Below, piece after piece: positions 5,947 through 13,458 of a stretch of DNA of 54,572 nucleotides (its first letter is position 1; the number at the start of each line of letters is the position of its first letter). Under the pieces are notes generated by a model. It was not told where the DNA came from. It was given only the letters and a program-made list of their open reading frames with translations, and ran no database searches. This DNA is from CG2-30-51-40 sp041753575. Its GTDB lineage: Bacteria; Desulfobacterota; DSM-4660; Desulfatiglandales; Desulfatiglandaceae. Location of the stretch: the NCBI GenBank assembly GCA_041753575.1, contig JBGSUA010000183.1, forward strand, positions 1 to 54,572, given 5' to 3'. A program made the position numbers and the translations under genes.

Positions 5947-7941
5947 TCATACCCCGCACAGGGGCCTTCCCGTCATGGCCGCAGGCGTCTGAATTCCAAA
6001 GTGTGCGAGTATTGTGGGGCCAATATCAGTCAAATGAGGCCCTTCCTTGACCACCTTTTTGTTGGATATGAATATTGCGGGAACAATCATGGGGTCCACA
6101 CAATGATCGCCGCTCCATTTATCCTGATTATCTGATATAATATCATGCTCGAACCCCCCGAGAATGCTTCTCCATGAAGTACGGTAACCTGTAGCCCAGC
6201 CAACAATTAGGTCTGGTGCATGTGGATTTCTATGCCTTTCTTCCTCCCCTACAATCCTGACCCGCGATACGACGGTTGCCCCTGTCACCGGATCCCTGAG
6301 CTCCAGAAGCTCTCTCTTTAGTTGGTTAAGCACTTCCATCGCCTGAGCCAGGGGCACTGCGCCTGTTCTCTCCCGCCCTTCCAAGTTCAGATAAATACCG
6401 TTTATGCCCAAATTGTAAGCACCTGTCTTTGCCCAGTCCACACGACTGAAGTAACCCTCATCATCAAGGTCAACAGGAGTTTTGAGCGAAAGATATTCGT
6501 TTTTGTAAAGCCAGGTATTTAGATTCACCTGCCGACGAAAAGGGCAAAACCCGTGGTCAGACATAATGCTAACCATTAGATCCGGATCGGCGAGATCAAA
6601 TTTGTCGAATATTTTCCCGATTATCCGGTCCATTTCAACATAAAGCCCCTTGAGGGTATCTCCGAACCCTGCATGCAACTTATCGGTATAAAGAGGACTC
6701 CCGCTATCTATTGCCCTCCAGAACATATGGGAATTCAGGTCAAGACTTCCAAAATAGAAAAAGAGCAGCCCCTCATTCATCCTGCTAAACCTGGCAAGTT
6801 CATATTCAAAGAGCCTTTCCGACTCCTTTAGGATATATCTGGCGAGCCCCAAGTATTCGCCATCCGCAAACACGCCTTCGGAGAGTGCTTTAGTATCCTC
6901 AGGAAAGCCTTGTGTATAGAAGGGGCCCACGTTACGTGACAACTCCTCCCCGTAAGCTTCGGGAGAGGCTAACGGAAGTGCAGGTTCTCCAGGGTCCATG
7001 TTAAGTGGGGACACATACAACGTAAATTCAGGGTGTACTGACTGCATATAGAGCCTGCAGATGCCTTTCACGTTGTATAAGGAGCCTAGCATTGGAAAAG
7101 AAATCTTTATCCATGCGCTCCATTCCCCTTCGGCCATGAGAAGTTCGGCGTCCTGAATTCTGATGCGAGCAGTCGGATTTGTGCTATCCCGCCATGCGCC
7201 AAGGCTTATCGCAGATGCAGGATTGCCCTCTCTTAGACTATTTGCCGGACCAGGAAGCATGGCTAATGCCCTTCCTTGCTTAAACACTGCCGGCATGACT
7301 GTTCCTCCCGAGTAATTAGCCTCCAGGTGTTTTTTGTCAGTCGTAAAGATGGTGAAATTGCCGTACCCACCCCGAAGATCAGGCGTCCCCATGCCAGAAA
7401 CCATTTTCACCCCATCGTCCAGGCACGGGAAGTTGGCTGGCATTTTGAAGATGGTGGCAGGGATGTCTCGTTCAGCCAGATACTTCCAGAAAGGCTTTCC
7501 CTTTCTAAGCAGTTCCGTGCCGCCTCCTGATAAGGGGAGAGTATATCCGGCAAAATTTAATACCCTGCCAGGAGGCAGTACCCGGGAGGTAGAAAGATAT
7601 GGGATCATTGTGGAAGGGTCACGGTGAATAAAGTCATAGATTCCGTGAAGTTCAGGCGGCGCGCCAACCGTAACATTTGACCATGCCACAGGGCTCTGGG
7701 GAGGGATGCTGCTTCCAACAGGCACAAGGCTTCCTGCCTTGGCGAGCCTGGCTGTGTTGGGCATGATCCCCTGCTTGAGAAACTCAAGGGTCAGTCTCAC
7801 ATCCATCCCATCAATTCCCAGGACCAGCATCTTTTTCTTCCTGCCCGCAGCGTAGCCTGAAGCCAGGCGCGCAAGTGGCATTGCGGATAACCCTACTCCT
7901 AACTGGGCCATCCTCATCAAAAATTTTCTTCTGTCCATCAT
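5947..7941 (-). CDS. Tat-exported type I phosphodiesterase-like protein
   Basis: A 664-residue member of the alkaline phosphatase superfamily (PF01663-like). It begins with a twin-arginine signal, DRRKFLMRM, and a hydrophobic stretch to about residue 30, so it is exported folded, likely with its metals in place. Metal and catalytic motifs: GIDGMD (42-47), QSPVAWSNVTVG with S83 at the nucleophile position, SDHG (461-464) and SGDH with H613. A domain of roughly 200 residues is inserted between the N-terminal and C-terminal core. It shares this whole plan, including SGDH.xDPxxVP, with the next gene, so the two are diverged paralogs. Substrate unknown; family members cleave or transfer phosphodiesters, here probably in the periplasm. 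Confidence 0.75.
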   Translation of the reverse strand: MMDRRKFLMRMAQLGVGLSAMPLARLASGYAAGRKKKMLVLGIDGMDVRLTLEFLKQGIMPNTARLAKAGSLVPVGSSIPPQSPVAWSNVTVGAPPELHGIYDFIHRDPSTMIPYLSTSRVLPPGRVLNFAGYTLPLSGGGTELLRKGKPFWKYLAERDIPATIFKMPANFPCLDDGVKMVSGMGTPDLRGGYGNFTIFTTDKKHLEANYSGGTVMPAVFKQGRALAMLPGPANSLREGNPASAISLGAWRDSTNPTARIRIQDAELLMAEGEWSAWIKISFPMLGSLYNVKGICRLYMQSVHPEFTLYVSPLNMDPGEPALPLASPEAYGEELSRNVGPFYTQGFPEDTKALSEGVFADGEYLGLARYILKESERLFEYELARFSRMNEGLLFFYFGSLDLNSHMFWRAIDSGSPLYTDKLHAGFGDTLKGLYVEMDRIIGKIFDKFDLADPDLMVSIMSDHGFCPFRRQVNLNTWLYKNEYLSLKTPVDLDDEGYFSRVDWAKTGAYNLGINGIYLNLEGRERTGAVPLAQAMEVLNQLKRELLELRDPVTGATVVSRVRIVGEEERHRNPHAPDLIVGWATGYRTSWRSILGGFEHDIISDNQDKWSGDHCVDPMIVPAIFISNKKVVKEGPHLTDIGPTILAHFGIQTPAAMTGRPLCGV

Positions 7942-7996
7942 CGCTTTGTCATTTCTTCTGCCCTGTCATCTACAAAGGCTTAATAGATTATGTTTT

Positions 7997-10135
7997 TCAA
8001 TGTGCTGCCCCTGTCCCATTACGTCTTTCCATATTAAGTATCTGCCCATCATGATAAGGCTCTTTGGGCAATCCGAAAAGGGAAAGTATAGTGGGAGCAA
8101 GATCCATAAGCGCTGGGCTCTTTTCCTTGCACATTAGGTTCGAAAATAACACCCCCGGAACAAGGGCTGGGTCTATGCTGTGATCCCCGCTCCAACTCCT
8201 CGTGTTCTCCTCGAATATTTCATCAGTGATCCTACCCACCGCCGAGTTCCAAGAAGCCCTGAATCCGCGGCGGTAGCCCACAATAAGTTCAGGCGCGTCG
8301 TTAACGTAGGGGCCTGTCAGTGTTTCTTTTGAGAGAAGAACCCTTCGGATAGGATTTCGACCGGTCACTGGGTCCATCAGTGACAGGAGCTTATGTTTAA
8401 GTTCATCCTGCAACGCAGCCCTCGGCTTGCCTGGTTCTACTATTCCCTGCGCCTCCCTGCCTATAACATTAAGAAATATTCCGGTAAGGCCATAACCATA
8501 GGCCCTTGTTTTGCTCCAATCGATGCCCTTGAACCAGATCCCACCGGGTTCTGCCCCGTCTTTGAGAACCAGGTACCCTTCCCGCCAAAGCCAGGAGTTC
8601 AGGTTGATTCCCCACTTAAACTGGCTGAATCCATGGTCGGAGATAACCATAAGGACATCATCCTTTCCGAGGGCATTCATAACTTCGCCCAACAACTCAT
8701 CCATCTTGACGTAAAGGTTCCTGATGGCTTCACGGTGCTCCAGTATGTCTTTGTCCCGGTTTGCAGGGTGTTCTGGATCCAAATATCGCATAAACATGTG
8801 CTGAATTCTGTCAGTCGTATCAAATACACCTACAACCAAACCATTCTTGTTTTTCTTAAGCTCTTCCAGAAAGTGCCGTCTGCGCTCCTCATATATATCA
8901 TAGGCCTGTCTTAGGAAGCTCCCTTCGTCAAGCACCCGTTCATTGAGCCCCCAGGTGTCCTCGGCAAGGCCAAGTGTCGCGAATGGCCCATATAAACGGG
9001 ACAGACTCATGGAATATATAAGAGGGTGGCTAATCGGCAGGGCCGGCCTCTCCGGATCTATGTTTATTGGGCTGACGTAGATTCGAAGCTCAGGCTTGGT
9101 CGCAAATAGCATAAACCGCGCTATTCCTGTGACCCGACCCCTAGGCCCTGAGGAAAATGCCAGCTTGATCCATGGCGAATATTCGCCGCAACGCAGACAA
9201 AACCTTTCCTTGCCTGCTGTCAGTTCCACCTCATCTTTGTCAGCCTTAATCCTGCCTTGAAGCCGAATAGTGAGTGCCTTTGGCCTTCCATTAACCTGCA
9301 ATGATGGACCTTCAAGGTCAACAATGAACTTGTCACCATTAAGGGTTATTGGAACACCCACGCCCTCTGCAAAATCGTCTTTTTTTTCATATCCCTTTTC
9401 AGTAGTAAGATAGGAGAATGTACCCTGAGTTCCCCTTATATCAGGCGTACACATGGCCGAAAGACAAGTTCCATAAAATTCTTCAGGCGGAAACGTGATC
9501 GGTACCCTTATGATCGAACAAAAAACTCCTCTCCCGCCTAAGACTTTCCAGAAAGAGGTGCTCTTGCGAAGAAATCTGACTGTGGGCTTTCGGTGAGTAA
9601 ACTTAAACGGCCCTAAACGCGACTCCCTTTTCTTGGTGGATATCTCAACCGATGAGAGAACCGGGAGATATGTTCTAAGGTCTCTGGTATAGAAGTCAAA
9701 AATTCTATGTTTGCCGGGATTTACACCTGTTGCAAAAGTGGACCATGCGACAGGCGATATTGAAGGCGCCGTAGTTCTCAAAGGGCGGAAAACTCCCTGT
9801 GCTTTCAGGCTGGAGAAGTTCTGAAGCACTCCTTCCTTCATGAAACGATTAGCCAGACCAGGGTCCATACCATCCAACCCGAGCACAACTACCCTTCTCA
9901 CCTTGCGGTTGCTGGAAAGAGCTCTCCTTCGTGCAAAGAGCCACACCGCCCTGAACGGCCAGATAAGTAGGGTTAGAAAGGCAACCATCCCGGTCAAGAG
10001 CAGAACCAGGAAAGACGAAATTACTGCGAAGCCCGCCCCGGGGCCTACGTAGGCAACGGCATCATGCTGTAAAAATGCCAGGAAGACAGCGAAAAAACAA
10101 CCAGCACAAAAAAGCGCTCTCACCTTCACCGGCAC
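7997..10135 (-). CDS. Membrane-anchored type I phosphodiesterase-like protein
   Basis: A 712-residue paralog of the Tat-exported protein next to it. The N-terminus has a signal-like segment (7-28) and a second strong membrane segment (about 38-60) before a basic stretch (RRRALSSNRKVRR). Core motifs are GLDGMD (86-91), SISPVAWSTFATG with S127 as likely nucleophile, SDHG near residue 485 and SGDHSIDP near the C-terminus. It also has the large insert (EYSPWIKLAF, YVSPINIDPERP) seen in its paralog. It overlaps the sulfotransferase-like gene by 10 bp. If the anchor sits as expected, the enzyme domain faces the periplasm, although the basic stretch after the anchor would then be external, so the topology is open. 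Confidence 0.75.
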   Translation of the reverse strand: MPVKVRALFCAGCFFAVFLAFLQHDAVAYVGPGAGFAVISSFLVLLLTGMVAFLTLLIWPFRAVWLFARRRALSSNRKVRRVVVLGLDGMDPGLANRFMKEGVLQNFSSLKAQGVFRPLRTTAPSISPVAWSTFATGVNPGKHRIFDFYTRDLRTYLPVLSSVEISTKKRESRLGPFKFTHRKPTVRFLRKSTSFWKVLGGRGVFCSIIRVPITFPPEEFYGTCLSAMCTPDIRGTQGTFSYLTTEKGYEKKDDFAEGVGVPITLNGDKFIVDLEGPSLQVNGRPKALTIRLQGRIKADKDEVELTAGKERFCLRCGEYSPWIKLAFSSGPRGRVTGIARFMLFATKPELRIYVSPINIDPERPALPISHPLIYSMSLSRLYGPFATLGLAEDTWGLNERVLDEGSFLRQAYDIYEERRRHFLEELKKNKNGLVVGVFDTTDRIQHMFMRYLDPEHPANRDKDILEHREAIRNLYVKMDELLGEVMNALGKDDVLMVISDHGFSQFKWGINLNSWLWREGYLVLKDGAEPGGIWFKGIDWSKTRAYGYGLTGIFLNVIGREAQGIVEPGKPRAALQDELKHKLLSLMDPVTGRNPIRRVLLSKETLTGPYVNDAPELIVGYRRGFRASWNSAVGRITDEIFEENTRSWSGDHSIDPALVPGVLFSNLMCKEKSPALMDLAPTILSLFGLPKEPYHDGQILNMERRNGTGAAH

Positions 10136-10698
10136 CGGTTCCTGTAAAGGGATGAATCCACAGCGCTCACCATGGCATCAACGCTAAGTTCGCGACCAAG
10201 AAAATCTTTCACCTTTTTCGCATTAATTTTAGGATCAGCCATAATGGAGGCGTAATGAACTGTCAAACACTCCATATTTGATTTTGTCTTAATCCAGTCT
10301 TTCACATGCCTCAAATGGGCCGCGAACTTCACCGCCAGTATGTCATCACTTATGCCATCACTTTCGACACCTTGCCGGGAAAGCATCTTTCGCTGGGATG
10401 TAAGGACTTCCACAAGATCTCTCTCAAGGAAAATGACTTTGAAATTTAATTCCATCGGCATAAAATACAGAAGATTGGAGATTATCTTTACCGCTTTCCC
10501 TTTACAATTGATGAGCCATGCTGAATCCTTTTTAAGGCCTTTGACTTTTTCTAATTCAAAATAACCCAGAGGATTGTCATCGTCAGCTCTTCGAAGAGTG
10601 TCTGTCACCAACTCCAGACCTCCCTGCCCCAGCATCCTCATCATCATGGATGTCCCTGAGCGGGGAAGGCCTGAGACAACTGTTACAGAATCCGTCAT
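10126..10698 (-). CDS. Sulfotransferase-fold P-loop protein
   Basis: A 190-residue protein with the PAPS-binding P-loop GLPRSGTSM (10-18), a DNPLGYFE motif, KAVKIIS, and an IFLERDLVEVLTSQ strand-helix containing the conserved Arg used to bind the 3'-phosphate. This places it in the sulfotransferase superfamily. It is short for the family (250-300 residues) but has both cofactor motifs. It opens the five-gene cassette with a GAGGGG ribosome site and overlaps the next gene by 10 bp. By family it would move sulfate from PAPS to a hydroxyl of a glycan or lipid in the cytoplasm. No PAPS synthesis genes are in view. Confidence 0.7.
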   Translation of the reverse strand: MTDSVTVVSGLPRSGTSMMMRMLGQGGLELVTDTLRRADDDNPLGYFELEKVKGLKKDSAWLINCKGKAVKIISNLLYFMPMELNFKVIFLERDLVEVLTSQRKMLSRQGVESDGISDDILAVKFAAHLRHVKDWIKTKSNMECLTVHYASIMADPKINAKKVKDFLGRELSVDAMVSAVDSSLYRNRCR

Positions 10699-10800
10699 TT
10701 ACGAGCCCCTCATCTAACATCAGCCTGGCTTTAACATTTATGTAAAAAATAAGATCCTTTCAGCAAAAAACAATTATGATTATCAATATCTTGTGTTCTG

Positions 10801-10844
10801 CAAAAAGCCAGGGAGCAGGAGATCTATTCTGATCGCCTGCTCCC
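10801..10844 (-). terminator. Rho-independent terminator
   Basis: Perfect 9-bp stem GGGAGCAGG (10811-10819) with CCTGCTCCC (10836-10844), followed on the minus strand by TGGCTTTTTG. It lies 66 bp after the stop of the secreted protein at 10910 and separates it from the cassette that begins at 10698. Confidence 0.7.
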
Positions 10845-10909
10845 ATTCCTATTCGTAATATTGGGCCTGAACGTTTACTCTATATTGACATCCATCCCTT
10901 TTTAGCGGG

Positions 10910-11245
10910 CTATGGCGCAATGTAGAAAGAGATGATTTCAGGATAAGTACCCTCGGCAGGATCGACAAATACAAAGACTTTCAGATTGGCGCTTACGGCG
11001 GTCAGCGCTATAGCAAGCATCTCTTTTGAATGTGAATCAGGCACCCGGAAGACTTTCTCCATAAACTGAGGTGAATCTCCCGCATCCGTTAGCCGCAGAT
11101 AAGTACCACCCTGTCCGCCCAGTCCTGCGAGGCTGATATAACAGTGATACCAATCAGATGCCGCAATTGCCTGTGCCGAGAATAGCAAGGGGGAAAGGAA
11201 CACAAAAGCCACCATAAAAATCCTCAACACATATTTTCTTAACAT
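10910..11245 (-). CDS. Small secreted protein, unknown family
   Basis: A 111-residue protein with a clear Sec signal peptide (LRKYVLRIFMVAFVFLSPLLF, cleavage probably after AIAA near residue 29). The mature part of about 82 residues is strand-rich, starting SDWYHCYISLAG and ending in an aromatic, hydrophobic strand (EIISFYIAP). A single Cys remains after cleavage. I do not recognise the family. It follows the S74-domain gene by 65 bp in the same direction and ends at the terminator at 10801, so the two may form one unit. Both are exported, and this one could be a partner of the S74 protein, but nothing in the sequence proves it. Confidence 0.65.
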   Translation of the reverse strand: MLRKYVLRIFMVAFVFLSPLLFSAQAIAASDWYHCYISLAGLGGQGGTYLRLTDAGDSPQFMEKVFRVPDSHSKEMLAIALTAVSANLKVFVFVDPAEGTYPEIISFYIAP

Positions 11246-11310
11246 ATCTGGGCCTTATTCTAACTTTTTCACGTCATCATGATAACTTGCCAATCAACTA
11301 AAGCAAATTA

Positions 11311-12099
11311 CTAGCGGGTTCGATCCATCGCCTCTAGCTTACCGCTAAGCTCAGCAATGGTCTTGCCCTGTTGCTCCATAAGCTTTTGTTGTTCTTGGAC
11401 TACTCTGGTCAAAACAGCCACCACATCCATGGGACTCATACCTTTGCGGTCTTGGGTGGCGACCAAATCCGGGACATCTTCTGCGATAAAACCGACACAA
11501 CTCTCCCCTGGATCATTCTTATACTCGAAAGTAACCGCCTTTAGGGCTTTCAATGTGTCCACTGCCTCGTCTGTGGTTAGTTCCTTTATATTTTGCTTAA
11601 ATTCCCGGCTAGACGCATTGGTCCAAGTTCCACCCGCAGTTAAGTGAGCGCCATTAGCCGTAGCAGCATGTATTGGATGTGCAGGGTTCGCAACTCCAAG
11701 CCCAAGGTAGCCGTTCTCTTTCAATATAAATGAATTCTGTGGTGCCGCAACATAAATCTCAAGAATACCGGCTTCCCATGCGCCAAATCCTTGGGCTCGC
11801 CTCTGAACTTGGATTCTCTTGCCGTCAAGCACAAGATAGGCTCCTTTATTACCCGCCCCCGTTTCATCAAGGAAGAACCCGGGGGCCTCACTCTGCGCTC
11901 TATACCTGTCGGAAGTTTGCACGGTTCCGGTATCTTGAATTGTAAATGTGCTTGTTCCACCGGAGTTTTTAATAACAAGTCTGTCTGCTCCCTGCACCGA
12001 CACCCCATAGATCAAAACTGAAGATAACACTACAAATGCAACCACCGATAGTTTCAACCCCATTTTGCCACCATTGCTCCTCATGTTTGCGCAAAACAT
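11311..12099 (-). CDS. Exported S74-chaperone (tail-spike type) protein
   Basis: A 262-residue protein with a signal peptide (hydrophobic 15-37, ending SVQGA), a strand-rich stalk with FTIQDTG and GYLGLGVANP repeats-like turns (40-150), and a C-terminal peptidase S74 domain. The domain shows the Ser-Lys pair in NASSREFKQNI (S163/S164, K168), then FEYK, VGFIAEDVPDLV and a closing coiled coil (VQEQQKLMEQQGKTIAEL). In phage tail spikes this domain folds the trimer and then cuts itself off. Here no phage genes are near, so it likely serves a host surface fibre or adhesin. The ATG at 12099 has an AGGAGG site. Confidence 0.8.
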   Translation of the reverse strand: MFCANMRSNGGKMGLKLSVVAFVVLSSVLIYGVSVQGADRLVIKNSGGTSTFTIQDTGTVQTSDRYRAQSEAPGFFLDETGAGNKGAYLVLDGKRIQVQRRAQGFGAWEAGILEIYVAAPQNSFILKENGYLGLGVANPAHPIHAATANGAHLTAGGTWTNASSREFKQNIKELTTDEAVDTLKALKAVTFEYKNDPGESCVGFIAEDVPDLVATQDRKGMSPMDVVAVLTRVVQEQQKLMEQQGKTIAELSGKLEAMDRTR

Positions 12100-12344
12100 C
12101 TCTGCCTCCTTTCTCTTTCCAGTGTGTTAGATTGTTGTGTTGACTTATCGAAATCCAATCGCCTTATTCGCTTGCTTTCTCCTAAAATGCTTAACAGGCT
12201 TAGTCCAAGATAATCCTAAACCAGCAGGAGAATACCACTTAACAAATCCATTCTGGCTTTCGGATTACTTCTGTTCCCATTTTGAACAATTTCTGTGGCT
12301 TGAGTACCATTGCAAAAACAACACGCCCCAACCATATACTATTG

Positions 12345-13319
12345 TCAAGAAAAAAGGCAATTACCCATGTTTCTGTTAACCCATTCCAAGACCCTGCGAA
12401 TCCCTTCTCTCAAACCCACCCTGGGAGCCCATCTGGTCTCCTTGCGGAGCATAGTACTGTCAAGCACATTAATCGGAAGATCATATCCTCTTGATTCCAC
12501 ATACTTGACCTTGAGCGAAAGATCAAGTTCATTAGCTACAATATCTATTATATCATTAATAGAATAGCCTATGCCACTAGAAACATTGAAGACACGCCCT
12601 TTCCCATTATGGTAAATCAAAGCAACGATTGATTCAACTAAGTCCTGAACGTGCAGATAGTCCCTCAGATCCGATCCATCCCCCCAGATTTCAATCTCTT
12701 CCTTGAGCAAAGCTCGTGAAATTATCACACCGATTATTCCCTGCCCGATGTGCAGCCTCTGTCCTTCCCCATATACATTTGCCGGTCTGCATATCCTGTA
12801 TTCAATATTACTGCGATTCGAGTACATTGCAACATACTTCTCTATTGCAAGCTTGGTGATGCCGTAAGAGCAAATAGGATCGGTCTGATGCCCTTCGCTA
12901 ATTGGCACTTTATTAGGCATACCGTAAACAGTTCCTCCAGAGGAAACATAAACTATCTTTTTGAGAGCATACCGCTTCAGACATGAGAGCCAGGCTACAT
13001 GCGATAAAAGATTACTCTGTACATCATAAACAGGGTTTAGCATAGAAGACCCTGGGACAGTGGTATGTATAAGATCAATTGCAATATCTATACCTTCAAG
13101 TGCTTTGAGGACATCATTTTCCCTCTCGATTTGCCCCTGTATGATCTCTAACTTCGACGCGATATCAGTAACCAATTCTATAGATGAGTAAAGTTTATCA
13201 AATACTCTGACACGAAAACCATCTTGCAACATTCTCCTGCAAAGATGGCTTCCAATGAAGCCTAGACCTCCCATAACTAATATACTTTTACCCTTGGATG
13301 CCGACTTAAGCTTTAACAT
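12345..13319 (-). CDS. NAD-dependent sugar epimerase/dehydratase
   Basis: A 324-residue extended short-chain dehydrogenase. The NAD loop is GGLGFIG (17-23), the active site SSGGTVYG (126-133) and YGITK with Y152 and K156. This fits the UDP-glucose 4-epimerase/dTDP-sugar family. I cannot decide between 4-epimerase and another nucleotide-sugar reaction. It starts the glycan region at the 5'-most lower-coordinate end and is preceded by an AT-rich 139-bp gap. Codon and base use is visibly more AT-rich than in the genes from 26 kb on. Confidence 0.75.
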   Translation of the reverse strand: MLKLKSASKGKSILVMGGLGFIGSHLCRRMLQDGFRVRVFDKLYSSIELVTDIASKLEIIQGQIERENDVLKALEGIDIAIDLIHTTVPGSSMLNPVYDVQSNLLSHVAWLSCLKRYALKKIVYVSSGGTVYGMPNKVPISEGHQTDPICSYGITKLAIEKYVAMYSNRSNIEYRICRPANVYGEGQRLHIGQGIIGVIISRALLKEEIEIWGDGSDLRDYLHVQDLVESIVALIYHNGKGRVFNVSSGIGYSINDIIDIVANELDLSLKVKYVESRGYDLPINVLDSTMLRKETRWAPRVGLREGIRRVLEWVNRNMGNCLFS

Positions 13320-13458
13320 AATATTAGTGATCGAAAAACGATTTCAATCCAAACATTGTCCCAAAACATATACCTAAAACAATATTTAACCATAATAAAA
13401 CTTCCTATTCGAAAAATCCTTACCTTATAGCTCTTTCAAATCTCAACAATATCTCTCA

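Noticed and set aside
11311..12099. Prophage based on the S74 domain
   Set aside because: No capsid, terminase, portal, lysis or integrase gene is near, and the protein has a signal peptide, which phage spikes lack.
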